This document shows positions 8,769 to 17,277 of a stretch of DNA of 64,000 nt, piece by piece. Position numbers and translations under genes: made by a program. The DNA comes from Taishania sp. (lineage in GTDB: Bacteria > Bacteroidota > Bacteroidia > Flavobacteriales_D > Crocinitomicaceae). The notes under the pieces were generated by a model. That model ran no database searches. It saw only the letters and a list, made by a program, of their open reading frames with translations, and had not been told where the DNA came from. The DNA lies in the NCBI GenBank assembly GCA_030150045.1, contig JASLGM010000008.1:51130-115129 (forward strand). The letters are read 5' to 3'. Position 1 is the stretch's first letter. Each line of letters begins with the position of its first letter.

Positions 8769-9167
8769 ATGTACACAGATCCAATTGCGGATTTCTTAAC
8801 GCGTATTCGTAACGCGAGCTCCGCAGGTTTGAAAACTGTAGATATTCCTGCATCAAACACAAAAAAAGCGATGACGCAAATTTTGTTTGAGCAAGGATAC
8901 ATCACAAATTACAAGTTTGAAGAAGACAACAAACAAGGTTTTATTAAAATTGCCTTGAAATTCAATCCTTCAACAAAAGTTCCAGCAATCACTAAGTTGC
9001 AAAGAGTTTCTCGTCCAGGTTTACGTAAGTATTCTGGTGCAAACGAAATGCCACGTGTTTTGAACGGACTTGGAATTGCTATTGTATCAACTTCAAAAGG
9101 TGTGATTACAGACAAAGAAGCAAGAAAATTGAATGTTGGTGGAGAAATCCTTTGCTTCGTATATTAA
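8769..9167 (+). CDS. rpsH: 30S ribosomal protein S8
   Basis: Primary-binding 30S protein of the central domain and the spc-operon autoregulator in E. coli. 132 residues: MYTDPIADFLTRIRNAS at the start and the C-terminal signature region STSKGVITDKEARKLNVGGE. Preceded by the structured leader described above, which is suggestive given the known role of S8. Confidence 0.98.
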   Translation: MYTDPIADFLTRIRNASSAGLKTVDIPASNTKKAMTQILFEQGYITNYKFEEDNKQGFIKIALKFNPSTKVPAITKLQRVSRPGLRKYSGANEMPRVLNGLGIAIVSTSKGVITDKEARKLNVGGEILCFVY

Positions 9168-9185
9168 TCTTATAACTAAGAAAAA

Positions 9186-9740
9186 ATGTCAAGGATAGGT
9201 AAATCCCCAGTAAGTATCCCGAGTGGAGTAGAAGTAAAAGTGGACGGTAATATCATTACTGTTAAAGGTTCGAAAGGTGAATTGACACAAGTGTTAGATT
9301 CAGCTATTTCTATGTCTATTGAAGACGGAACAATCACTTTCACCCGCGAATCAGATTCACCAGATCACCGTTCTAAGCATGGTTTAACGCGTGCATTAGT
9401 TGCGAATATGATCGCTGGTGTTTCGGAAGGGTTTAAGAAAGAATTAGAAGTTGTTGGAGTTGGTTTTAGAGCAACTGCAACAGGACAATCGTTAGAGATG
9501 GCTTTAGGTTTCTCTCATGCGATTATCTTCGAAATTCCGAAAGAAGTTAAGGTATCAGCGGAAACTCAAAAAGGTAAAGCTCCAATAGTAACACTTGAGT
9601 CTCATGATTGTCAACTTTTAGGACAGGTTGCTGCCAAAATTCGCTCTTTCCGTAAACCTGAACCGTACAAAGGAAAAGGTATCAAATTCGTAGGAGAAGA
9701 GATTAGAAGAAAAGCTGGTAAATCTGCAGGTAAAAAATAA
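9186..9740 (+). CDS. rplF: 50S ribosomal protein L6
   Basis: 50S protein near the sarcin-ricin loop. 184 residues made of two similar domains; the conserved SRIGKSPVSIPSGV start and the C-terminal PEPYKGKGIKFVGEEIRRKA are clear. 18 bases after rpsH. Confidence 0.98.
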   Translation: MSRIGKSPVSIPSGVEVKVDGNIITVKGSKGELTQVLDSAISMSIEDGTITFTRESDSPDHRSKHGLTRALVANMIAGVSEGFKKELEVVGVGFRATATGQSLEMALGFSHAIIFEIPKEVKVSAETQKGKAPIVTLESHDCQLLGQVAAKIRSFRKPEPYKGKGIKFVGEEIRRKAGKSAGKK

Positions 9741-9750
9741 TTGAACAGTT

Positions 9751-10104
9751 ATGGCATTTAGTAAACTAAATAGAAGAGCAAAAATCAAAAGAAGAATCAG
9801 AAAAAAAGTTTCTGGAACTTCATTGGTACCAAGATTGTCTGTTTTCCGTAGTAATAAGCAAATTTATGCTCAGCTTATTGATGATAGTACAGGGAAAACA
9901 TTAGCAGCAGCATCATCATTTAACAATAAAGCAGTAGAAGGAAAGAACAAATCTGACCAAGCTGGTGTTGTTGGTAAAGAAGTTGCTGAGAAAGCGATTA
10001 AAGCTGGGATTACAACTGTTGTGTTTGATCGCAATGGTTATTTATATCACGGTAGAGTTAAACAATTAGCTGACTCCGCAAGAGAAGGTGGTTTAAAATT
10101 TTAA
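9751..10104 (+). CDS. rplR: 50S ribosomal protein L18
   Basis: Binds 5S rRNA together with L5. 117 residues with a basic N terminus, LSVFRSNKQIYAQLIDD, and the end FDRNGYLYHGRVKQLADSAR followed by EGGLKF. Three bases before rpsE. Confidence 0.98.
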   Translation: MAFSKLNRRAKIKRRIRKKVSGTSLVPRLSVFRSNKQIYAQLIDDSTGKTLAAASSFNNKAVEGKNKSDQAGVVGKEVAEKAIKAGITTVVFDRNGYLYHGRVKQLADSAREGGLKF

Positions 10105-10107
10105 GAA

Positions 10108-10626
10108 ATGGCAGCACAAGTAGTTAATAGAGTAAAAACTTCAGATATCGAACTTAAAGATAAGTTAGTTGCTGTAAACCGCGTTACGAAAGTAACTAAA
10201 GGTGGTCGTACATTCTCTTTCTCTGCAATCGTAGTGGTTGGAGACGAAAATGGGATTGTTGGTCATGGTTTAGGAAAAGCAAAAGAAGTAACTGAGGCAA
10301 TCACTAAAGGAATTGATGATGCTAAAAAGAACTTAATCAAAGTTCCAATTCTTAAAGGAACTGTTCCACACTCTCAAAAAGGTAAATATAGCGGAGCTAG
10401 AGTTTTGTTGAAACCTGCAGGTGAAGGTACAGGGGTTATCGCCGGTGGTGCGATGCGTGCTGTATTGGAAAGTGTTGGTGTACGTAACGTATTGGCAAAG
10501 TCTCAAGGTTCATCCAACCCACATAACGTAGTAAAAGCAACTATTGATGCATTAGCAAATTTGCGAGATGCAAATACAGTAGCTCGTCAACGTGGTATTA
10601 CTTTAGATAAAGTGTTTAACGGTTAA
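10108..10626 (+). CDS. rpsE: 30S ribosomal protein S5
   Basis: 30S protein important for decoding accuracy and mRNA unwinding. 172 residues: S5 N-terminal domain with KGGRTFSFSAIVVVGDENG, then GVIAGGAMRAVLESVGVRNV in the C-terminal domain. Standard position before rpmD. Confidence 0.98.
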   Translation: MAAQVVNRVKTSDIELKDKLVAVNRVTKVTKGGRTFSFSAIVVVGDENGIVGHGLGKAKEVTEAITKGIDDAKKNLIKVPILKGTVPHSQKGKYSGARVLLKPAGEGTGVIAGGAMRAVLESVGVRNVLAKSQGSSNPHNVVKATIDALANLRDANTVARQRGITLDKVFNG

Positions 10627-10638
10627 TAGATTTCAAGC

Positions 10639-10815
10639 ATGGCTACAATTAAAATTAAGCAAGTAAGAAGCGCTATTAAACGTCCAGCTGATCAAAAGGC
10701 TACGATAACAGCGTTAGGATTTAAGAAGTTGAATCAAGTAATTGAGAAAGAAGCAACTCCTCAAATCATGGGAATGGTAAAAAAAGTTCAACATCTAGTT
10801 GAAGTTGTTGAGTAA
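10639..10815 (+). CDS. rpmD: 50S ribosomal protein L30
   Basis: Small 50S protein, read directly from the sequence as 58 codons plus TAA. It starts MATIKIKQVRSAIKRPADQK and contains the family segment LGFKKLNQVIEKEATPQIMG. It fills the 209-nt space between rpsE and rplO, exactly where L30 is expected. Confidence 0.97.
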   Translation: MATIKIKQVRSAIKRPADQKATITALGFKKLNQVIEKEATPQIMGMVKKVQHLVEVVE

Positions 10816-10835
10816 CTTTAAAAATACGAATCGAA

Positions 10836-11282
10836 ATGAATTTAAGTAATTTAACACCAGCAAAAGGATCCGTTAAATCGGAAAAAAGAATTGCTCGTGG
10901 TCAAGGTTCTGGTTTCGGAGGTACTTCTACACGTGGACACAAAGGGGCTAAATCCCGTTCTGGATATTCTAAGAAAATAGGTTTCGAAGGAGGACAGATG
11001 CCACTACAAAGGAGAGTTCCTAAATTTGGTTTCAAAAATATTAACCGCGTTGAGTACAAAGCGATTAATTTGGATATCATACAGTCGTTAATTGACCGCA
11101 AAAATGTATCTGAAATTACTCCTGAAATCCTTCGTGAGAACGGACTTATCGGGAATAATGACTTAGTAAAAATCTTAGGAAGAGGTGAGTTAAGTGCTAA
11201 GATTAATGTAACAGCACACAAGTTTTCAACAACTGCTAAAGAAGCAATTGAAGGAAAAGGTGGGAATGTTTCAGAAATCTAA
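10836..11282 (+). CDS. rplO: 50S ribosomal protein L15
   Basis: Late-assembly 50S protein. 148 residues with the glycine-rich N terminus (GQGSGFGGTSTRGHKGAKSR) and the conserved GFEGGQMPLQRRVPKFGF. Immediately upstream of secY. Confidence 0.98.
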   Translation: MNLSNLTPAKGSVKSEKRIARGQGSGFGGTSTRGHKGAKSRSGYSKKIGFEGGQMPLQRRVPKFGFKNINRVEYKAINLDIIQSLIDRKNVSEITPEILRENGLIGNNDLVKILGRGELSAKINVTAHKFSTTAKEAIEGKGGNVSEI

Positions 11283-11307
11283 TTAACTTTGCCAACATTT
11301 TATTAAA

Positions 11308-12639
11308 ATGAAGCGTTTTATATCGAATCTTAAAAACATCTGGAAAGTCGAAGAACTACGTAATCGTATTCTATTGACTCTTGGTTTAGTGGCGGTTTAC
11401 CGCTTAGCCTCTTTTATCATCATTCCTGGTGTTAACTATACAAAGTTAGCTGAAGCAGCTAGTAAGGGTTCTGATAACGTTATTGAAGACCTCCTCTCTT
11501 TATTTTCAGGAGGAGGTTTTACAAATGCGTCTATCATGGCTCTTGGTATTATGCCTTACATCAGTGCCTCAATTATTATGCAACTTCTTGGAATGGCTGT
11601 ACCAGCTGTACAAAAAATGCAAAATGAAGGAGAATCTGGTCGTAAACGTATGAATAACTATACGCGTATACTTACGATTGTTATTTGTGCTTTACAGGCA
11701 CCGTCGTATATCGCTTTATACGTACGTAGCAAAGGTGCAATGCCAGTTGATGAATCGACACTTTGGTGGATACAGACGATCTCAGTTATGATTGCAAGCT
11801 CTATGTTTGCTGTTTGGCTTGGAGAACGTATTACAGATCGCGGTATAGGTAACGGTATTTCATTATTAATTACGGTTGGTATTTTAGCTCGTTTACCAGA
11901 AGCTTTCATGGCGGAAATCGGTACAAATCAAGGGAATTTAATTAAAATTTTCTTAGAAATTGTAGCTTTCTTCCTTGTTGTTATGGTAACTGTTTTAATT
12001 GTGCAAGGGGTAAGACGTGTTCCACTGAACACGGCGAAACGTGTAGTGGGAGCAAGAGCAGTTGAAGAAAACGGAGCTCGTAATTACCTTCCGATTAAAG
12101 TGAATGCCGCAGGAGTTATGCCTATTATTTTTGCACAAGCAATCGTTACGATTCCAATGATGATCGTTGGAAATTCAAATGGTGGTAAGTTGCAACAATT
12201 ACTAGGTGATCCATACGGCTGGTCTTATAATATCTTGTTGGCAGTATTGATCATTGTATTCACATACTTCTATACTGCTATTATGATTAATCCGAAGAAA
12301 ATTGCAGACGACTTGAAAAGAAGTGGTGGATTTATTCCAGGTGTTAGACCAGGAGAAGAAACTGCTGAATACATCGATACTTTAGTGTCGCGTATTACTT
12401 TACCAGGGTCTGTGTTCTTAGCAGCTATCGCTATTCTTCCAGCAATCGCTAAGATTGCAGGTGTGAACAGTCAGTTCGCTATGTTCTTTGGAGGAACTTC
12501 CGTCTTAATCATGGTTGGAGTTGTTCTAGATACCTTGCAACAAATTGAATCTTATTTATTAAATCGCCATATGGATGGTTTAATGGAAGGTTCACGCATT
12601 AAAGGTAGAAGATCTGCCAGCGAATTATCAGGTTTTTAA
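11308..12639 (+). CDS. secY: Preprotein translocase subunit SecY
   Basis: Channel-forming subunit of the SecYEG translocon in the inner membrane. 443 residues with about ten hydrophobic segments. TM1 is near residues 20-38, and the plug region follows with GGGFTNASIMALGIMPYIS. Conserved QGVRRVPL and MIINPKKIADDLKRSGGFIP cytoplasmic loops are present. Followed after 3 bases by infA; adk and map, often found here in other bacteria, are absent. Confidence 0.98.
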   Translation: MKRFISNLKNIWKVEELRNRILLTLGLVAVYRLASFIIIPGVNYTKLAEAASKGSDNVIEDLLSLFSGGGFTNASIMALGIMPYISASIIMQLLGMAVPAVQKMQNEGESGRKRMNNYTRILTIVICALQAPSYIALYVRSKGAMPVDESTLWWIQTISVMIASSMFAVWLGERITDRGIGNGISLLITVGILARLPEAFMAEIGTNQGNLIKIFLEIVAFFLVVMVTVLIVQGVRRVPLNTAKRVVGARAVEENGARNYLPIKVNAAGVMPIIFAQAIVTIPMMIVGNSNGGKLQQLLGDPYGWSYNILLAVLIIVFTYFYTAIMINPKKIADDLKRSGGFIPGVRPGEETAEYIDTLVSRITLPGSVFLAAIAILPAIAKIAGVNSQFAMFFGGTSVLIMVGVVLDTLQQIESYLLNRHMDGLMEGSRIKGRRSASELSGF

Positions 12640-12642
12640 TTT

Positions 12643-12861
12643 ATGGCTAAACAGCAATCAATCGAACAAGATGGTGTAATTATTGAGGCATTATCTAACG
12701 CTATGTTCCGCGTAGAATTAGAAAATGGACACGTGATTACAGCACACATTTCAGGTAAAATGAGAATGTTCTACATTAAAATTTTACCGGGAGATAGAGT
12801 AAAGGTTGAAATGTCCCCTTATGATTTAACTAAAGGGCGTATTTCATTCAGATACAAATAA
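12643..12861 (+). CDS. infA: Translation initiation factor IF-1
   Basis: OB-fold factor that blocks the ribosomal A site during initiation. 72 residues, the canonical length: IEQDGVIIEALSNAMFRVEL, then HISGKMRMFYIKILPGDRV. Tightly linked to secY and rpmJ. Confidence 0.99.
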   Translation: MAKQQSIEQDGVIIEALSNAMFRVELENGHVITAHISGKMRMFYIKILPGDRVKVEMSPYDLTKGRISFRYK

Positions 12862-12888
12862 GAAGCTCAAAATATTAAAAAGAATAAC

Positions 12889-13005
12889 ATGAAAGTTAGA
12901 GCATCAGTTAAAAAACGTACTGCAGATTGCAAAATCGTTAAAAGAAAAGGAAGAGTTTATGTGATTAACAAAAAGAATCCTAAACTTAAACAAAGACAAG
13001 GGTAA
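12889..13005 (+). CDS. rpmJ: 50S ribosomal protein L36, zinc-free form
   Basis: 38-codon gene read directly from the sequence (MKVRASVKKRTADCKIV at the start, KLKQRQG at the end). The zinc-binding form has ligands at positions 11, 14, 27 and 33; here they are T, C, N and L, so only Cys14 is left. This is the zinc-independent L36 type. Placed between infA and rpsM as expected. Confidence 0.97.
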   Translation: MKVRASVKKRTADCKIVKRKGRVYVINKKNPKLKQRQG

Positions 13006-13016
13006 TATTTGAAATT

Positions 13017-13382
13017 ATGGCACGTATTGCAGGTATAGATTTACCAAAAAACAAGAGAGGTGTAATCGGTTTGACTTACATCTTCGGAATCGGAAGAAGC
13101 ACTTCTGCTAAGATTTTGAGCGCAAGCGGAATCGATGAAAACATCAAAGTTCAAGATTGGAACGATGATCAAATCGGTTTGATTCGTGATGCAATCAATA
13201 CTATTAAGACTGAAGGTGCTTTACGCTCTGAGATTCAATTGAACATCAAACGTTTGATGGACATTGGATGTAACAGAGGGATCCGCCACCGTGCAGGTCT
13301 TCCGTTAAGAGGTCAAAGAACGAAGAACAACTCTCGTACTCGTAAAGGTAAGAGAAAAACAGTTGCTAACAAGAAGAAATAA
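13017..13382 (+). CDS. rpsM: 30S ribosomal protein S13
   Basis: 30S head protein contacting the P-site tRNA and the 50S subunit. 121 residues: MARIAGIDLPKNKRGVIGLT at the start and the C-terminal RHRAGLPLRGQRTKNNSRTR signature. Starts the alpha-type block. Confidence 0.98.
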   Translation: MARIAGIDLPKNKRGVIGLTYIFGIGRSTSAKILSASGIDENIKVQDWNDDQIGLIRDAINTIKTEGALRSEIQLNIKRLMDIGCNRGIRHRAGLPLRGQRTKNNSRTRKGKRKTVANKKK

Positions 13383-13436
13383 TTTTCTGATTGTACTCTG
13401 TTTGTTTGTATTTTTTAAATTTACAATAGCTAAATA

Positions 13437-13823
13437 ATGGCAAAAGCAAATCAAAAAAAGAAGAAGAATGTCAAAGTAGACGCGATGGGTGAAGCGCATA
13501 TTCAAGCTACCTTCAACAACGTGATTATTTCTTTGACTAACGGTGCTGGTCAAGTTATTTCTTGGTCTTCTGCTGGTAAGATGGGCTTCCGTGGTTCTAA
13601 AAAGAACACTCCATACGCAGCTTTAGTTGCTGCTGAGGATGCATCGAAAGAAGCACATGACTTCGGATTACGTCGTGTAAAAGTTTATGTTAAAGGACCA
13701 GGAGCTGGACGTGAGTCAGCAATCCGTTCTATCCATAATTCTGGAATCGAAGTAACTGAAATCATTGATGTTACTCCATTACCTCACAACGGATGTCGTC
13801 CTCCGAAAAAACGACGCGTTTAA
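13437..13823 (+). CDS. rpsK: 30S ribosomal protein S11
   Basis: 30S platform protein. 128 residues with GEAHIQATFNNVIISLTNG and the C-terminal signature VTPLPHNGCRPPKKRRV. 54 bases follow rpsM without a visible gene. Confidence 0.98.
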   Translation: MAKANQKKKKNVKVDAMGEAHIQATFNNVIISLTNGAGQVISWSSAGKMGFRGSKKNTPYAALVAAEDASKEAHDFGLRRVKVYVKGPGAGRESAIRSIHNSGIEVTEIIDVTPLPHNGCRPPKKRRV

Positions 13824-13840
13824 TCTTAGTATTTTAACTT

Positions 13841-13890
13841 AGTGGGATGAAAGTCATCGAAGGAGCTAGCCTTAATTCATGATTCCCACT
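13841..13890 (+). ncRNA. Structured leader candidate before rpsD
   Basis: AGTGGGA (13841-13847) pairs with TCCCACT (13884-13890). Next to it TGAA (13848-13851) pairs with TTCA (13876-13879) past a TGAT bulge. An inner hairpin AAGG/CCTT (13860-13863, 13870-13873) caps it. There is no T run, and the fold ends 14 nt before the rpsD start. S4 regulates its own synthesis through mRNA folds in other bacteria; that this fold does so is inference. Confidence 0.6.
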
Positions 13891-13904
13891 TCAAATTCAA
13901 TATA

Positions 13905-14513
13905 ATGGCAAGATATACAGGTCCAAGAACCAAAGTAGCTCGTCGTTTCCGCGAAGCAATTTTCGGAGCAGATAAAGCACTAGACAAAAGACCATACGGT
14001 CCAGGACAACACGGTCCAGCAAAAAGACGTGGCGGTAAACAATCCGAGTACGCTATTCAGTTAGCTGAAAAACAAAAAGCGAAGTATACTTATGGTATCT
14101 TAGAGCGTCAATTCTCTAACATGTTCCAAAAAGCATCTTCAATGAAAGGTATTACAGGTGAAAACCTTATGCAATTGTGTGAGTTACGCCTTGATAATAC
14201 AGTTTATCGTCTTGGAGTAGCGCCTACACGTAGAGCGGCACGTCAGTTGGTAACGCACAAACACATCACTGTAAATGGAGAAATCGTTAATATTCCTTCA
14301 TACACTTTGAAAGCAGGAGATGTTGTTAGTGTACGTGAAAAATCAAAATCTTTGGAGGCAATTACAAGTTCTTTGTCGACAAATTCTAAAAATTACGATT
14401 GGTTGGATTGGGATTCAGCTACGAAATTAGGTAAAGTTCTATCTGTACCGTCTCGTGAAATGATTCCTGAAAATATTAAGGAACTACTAATCGTCGAGTT
14501 GTATTCTAAATAA
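13905..14513 (+). CDS. rpsD: 30S ribosomal protein S4
   Basis: Assembly-initiating 30S protein and, in other bacteria, translational autoregulator of the alpha operon. 202 residues with MARYTGPRTKVARRFRE at the start and an S4 RNA-binding domain (LRLDNTVYRLGVAPTRRAAR, then QLVTHKHITVNG). The N-terminal segment lacks the four-cysteine zinc site that some S4 proteins have. An 81-nt gap with a structured leader precedes it. Confidence 0.98.
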   Translation: MARYTGPRTKVARRFREAIFGADKALDKRPYGPGQHGPAKRRGGKQSEYAIQLAEKQKAKYTYGILERQFSNMFQKASSMKGITGENLMQLCELRLDNTVYRLGVAPTRRAARQLVTHKHITVNGEIVNIPSYTLKAGDVVSVREKSKSLEAITSSLSTNSKNYDWLDWDSATKLGKVLSVPSREMIPENIKELLIVELYSK

Positions 14514-14529
14514 TAAATAAAGCATTAAT

Positions 14530-15522
14530 ATGGCAATTCTAGACTTCCAAAAACCAGATAAGGTTATCATGATCCAGTCTGATGACTACCATGGACAATT
14601 CGAGTTCCGACCTTTGGAGCCTGGATATGGTATCACTGTTGGTAATTCATTGCGCCGCATTTTGCTTTCTTCGTTGGAGGGCTTCGCAATTTCTTCTGTA
14701 AGAATTGATGGGGCTGACCACGAATTTACAACAATAAAGGGAGTAGTAGAAGATGTAACTGAAATCATCCTTAACTTGAAACAAGTACGTTTCAAGCAGC
14801 AAATTGAAGGTACAGATAATGAAACAGTAATTATTTCATTGTCAGGACAAGAAAAATTGACTGCCGGGGATTTAGGGAAATTTACTTCTGCTTTCCAAGT
14901 ATTGAATCCAGATTTAGTGATCTGTAATATGGATCCATCTGTGAAAATCGAAATGGAATTGACGATCATAAAAGGTCGTGGATATGTTCCTGCAGAAGAA
15001 AACAAAATAAGCGGAGCTCCATTTGGAACAATTTTCGTTGACTCGATCTTTACACCTATCAAAAATGTAAAATACGAAATCGAAAACTTTCGTGTAGAAC
15101 AAAAAACGGATTATGAAAAATTAGTCTTTGATATTATCACTGACGGTTCTATTCATCCGAAAGATGCGTTGAAAGAAGCAGCGAAAATCCTGATTCATCA
15201 CTTTATGTTGTTCTCTGATGAGCGTATTACGCTTGACAGCGAAGTAAAAGCTGAGACGGAAGAGTTTGATGAAACCTCTTTACACATGCGACAGTTGTTG
15301 AAAACTAAGTTAGTGGATATGGATTTGTCAGTACGTGCTTTGAACTGCTTAAAAGCGGCAGACGTAGAAACATTAGGTGATTTAGTATCTTATAACAAGA
15401 ACGACTTATTGAAGTTCAGAAACTTTGGTAAAAAATCATTAACAGAATTAGAAGATTTAGTTGATTCTAAAGGTCTAAATTTTGGTATGAATGTTTCGAA
15501 ATACAAATTAGATAAAGATTAG
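14530..15522 (+). CDS. rpoA: RNA polymerase alpha subunit
   Basis: Scaffold for RNA polymerase assembly and target of activators and UP elements. 330 residues. The N-terminal dimerisation domain has GYGITVGNSLRRILLSSLEG (about residues 33-52). A linker near 230-250 leads to the C-terminal domain with VRALNCLKAADVETLGDLV and LLKFRNFGKKSLTELED. Standard neighbour of rpsD and rplQ. Confidence 0.99.
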   Translation: MAILDFQKPDKVIMIQSDDYHGQFEFRPLEPGYGITVGNSLRRILLSSLEGFAISSVRIDGADHEFTTIKGVVEDVTEIILNLKQVRFKQQIEGTDNETVIISLSGQEKLTAGDLGKFTSAFQVLNPDLVICNMDPSVKIEMELTIIKGRGYVPAEENKISGAPFGTIFVDSIFTPIKNVKYEIENFRVEQKTDYEKLVFDIITDGSIHPKDALKEAAKILIHHFMLFSDERITLDSEVKAETEEFDETSLHMRQLLKTKLVDMDLSVRALNCLKAADVETLGDLVSYNKNDLLKFRNFGKKSLTELEDLVDSKGLNFGMNVSKYKLDKD

Positions 15523-15542
15523 TAATCGAATAATATTTTCAA

Positions 15543-16064
15543 ATGAGACACGGTAAAAAAGTAAATCATTTAGGTAGAACTGCATCTCACCGTAATGCAA
15601 TGCTAGCTAACATGGCTTCATCGTTGATTACACACAAAAGAATCACGACAACAGTAGCAAAAGCGAAAGCTTTACGCGTATATGTTGAGCCACTTATAAC
15701 AAAGTCAAAAGATGACTCAACTCACAACAGAAGAACTGTATTTAGCTATTTGCAAGATAAAGAAGTTGTTGCTGAGTTATTTCGTGAAGTTTCGCCTAAA
15801 GTTGCGGACAGACCAGGAGGATACACACGTATCATCAGAACGGGTTACCGTTTAGGAGATAACGCTGAAATGTGTATTATCGAGTTGGTTGATTTCAACG
15901 AAATCTATACAAACGGTAAAGAAAAGAAAACAACTCGTCGTTCTAGAAGATCTACAGGTGCTAAAGCTACTGAAGGAACTGAAGAAACAACAGTTGAAAA
16001 TGTAGAATCTACTGACGAAACAGCAGCTGATGCTTCTGACGTAGTAGAGAAAACAGAAGAATAA
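15543..16064 (+). CDS. rplQ: 50S ribosomal protein L17 with acidic C-terminal tail
   Basis: 50S protein near the tunnel exit. 173 residues; the conserved core RHGKKVNHLGRTASHRNAML ends near residue 128. It is followed by a short basic patch (KKTTRRSRRST) and an Ala/Thr/Glu-rich tail of about 40 residues, low-complexity and acidic. Tails of this kind are known from other Bacteroidota L17 proteins. Last gene of the ribosomal cluster. Confidence 0.97.
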   Translation: MRHGKKVNHLGRTASHRNAMLANMASSLITHKRITTTVAKAKALRVYVEPLITKSKDDSTHNRRTVFSYLQDKEVVAELFREVSPKVADRPGGYTRIIRTGYRLGDNAEMCIIELVDFNEIYTNGKEKKTTRRSRRSTGAKATEGTEETTVENVESTDETAADASDVVEKTEE

Positions 16065-16083
16065 TCGATCGTTTATTCATATA

Positions 16084-16117
16084 AAAGGGTAATGTTTTTA
16101 ACATTACCCTTTTTTTA
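16084..16117 (+). terminator. Rho-independent terminator after rplQ
   Basis: GGGTAATGTT (16087-16096) pairs perfectly with AACATTACCC (16100-16109) around a TTT loop, followed by seven T. It closes the ribosomal supercluster. Confidence 0.93.
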
Positions 16118-16151
16118 TGCTTTTTTCGATTACTTCATTTACTAAAACGAT

Positions 16152-16159
16152 TAACTTTG
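16152..16159 (+). promoter_or_regulatory. -7 promoter element of carA
   Basis: TAACTTTG matches TAnnTTTG and lies 14 bases before the carA start, after the rplQ terminator. It therefore separates carA transcription from the ribosomal block. Confidence 0.7.
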
Positions 16160-16173
16160 CAAAAAAATAAATA

Positions 16174-17277
16174 ATGGAAAACAACAATCCAGCTGTTCTA
16201 ATGCTAAAAGATGGAACTCACTTTATAGGGAAGGCCATCGGGAAAATTGGAACCACTACAGGTGAAATCGCATTCAATACCGGAATGACAGGGTATCAAG
16301 AATTGTTTACAGATCCTTCTTATTATGGACAAATCCTTATTATGACAACATCGCATATAGGGAATTATGGTGTACATAATGATGAAATAGAATCTGAATC
16401 TATTAAGATTGCTGGATTAGTAACTAAAAAGTTTTCTCAAGATTTTTCCAGAACTTCTGCCGATTCGTCTCTAAATGACTATATGGTGGATAGTAACTGT
16501 GTTGGAATTTCTGATATAGATACACGTGCTCTTGTGAGACACATCAGACAAAAAGGAGCTATGAACGCCATTATTTCTTCTGAAGTAACTGATCTAGATC
16601 AATTGAAAGCATTATTGAATGACGTGCCTTCTATGAATGGACTTGAATTGTCCTCTTTCGTGGCAACTAAAGAAGCTTACGAAGTGAAAAATGAGGACGC
16701 GGCTTTCAAAGTAGCATTAATCGACTTTGGTGTAAAGAAAAATATTATCCGTTGTTTGGTAGACAGAGGGTGCCACGTGAAAGTATTCCCAATGGAATCT
16801 TCATTGGAAGATCTTTTAGCTTTCCAACCAAATGGTTTTATGTTGTCAAATGGACCAGGTGATCCTTCAGCTATGCCGAGCCAAATCAATTTGGTGAAGG
16901 AAGTTGTTAAAACAGGTCTTCCAATCTTTGGAATTTGTTTAGGACATCAATTGTTAGGATTGTCTCTAGGATTGCAAACCGAAAAAATGTATAACGGACA
17001 CAGAGGTATTAATCACCCGATTAAAAATCTTTTAACGGGTAAAGGAGAAATTACTTCTCAAAACCACGGTTTCGTTATATCTAGAAATTCTTTAGAAAAC
17101 AATCCAAACGTACAACTAACACACGTTCACTTGAATGACAATACGGTCGCTGGAATCGCATTGGTGAATAAACCCGTTTTTTCGGTACAATATCACCCAG
17201 AATCTGCAGCTGGACCACACGATTCACGTTATTTATTCGATCAATTTATTGATAACCTTAAATCTTTCAAAAAATGA
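16174..17277 (+). CDS. carA: Carbamoyl-phosphate synthase small subunit
   Basis: Glutaminase subunit that supplies ammonia to CarB for carbamoyl phosphate, the precursor of arginine and pyrimidines. 367 residues: an N-terminal CPSase domain with FNTGMTGYQELFTDPSYYGQ, then a class I glutamine amidotransferase domain. The catalytic Cys255 is in GICLGHQ and His341/Glu343 in YHPES. carB is not in the window. Overlaps eno by 4 bases (ATGA), which suggests coupling. Confidence 0.98.
   Translation: MENNNPAVLMLKDGTHFIGKAIGKIGTTTGEIAFNTGMTGYQELFTDPSYYGQILIMTTSHIGNYGVHNDEIESESIKIAGLVTKKFSQDFSRTSADSSLNDYMVDSNCVGISDIDTRALVRHIRQKGAMNAIISSEVTDLDQLKALLNDVPSMNGLELSSFVATKEAYEVKNEDAAFKVALIDFGVKKNIIRCLVDRGCHVKVFPMESSLEDLLAFQPNGFMLSNGPGDPSAMPSQINLVKEVVKTGLPIFGICLGHQLLGLSLGLQTEKMYNGHRGINHPIKNLLTGKGEITSQNHGFVISRNSLENNPNVQLTHVHLNDNTVAGIALVNKPVFSVQYHPESAAGPHDSRYLFDQFIDNLKSFKK

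Noticed and set aside
14586..15062. 158-codon open frame on the minus strand inside rpoA
   Set aside because: Entirely antisense to a clearly conserved gene, no recognisable protein features.
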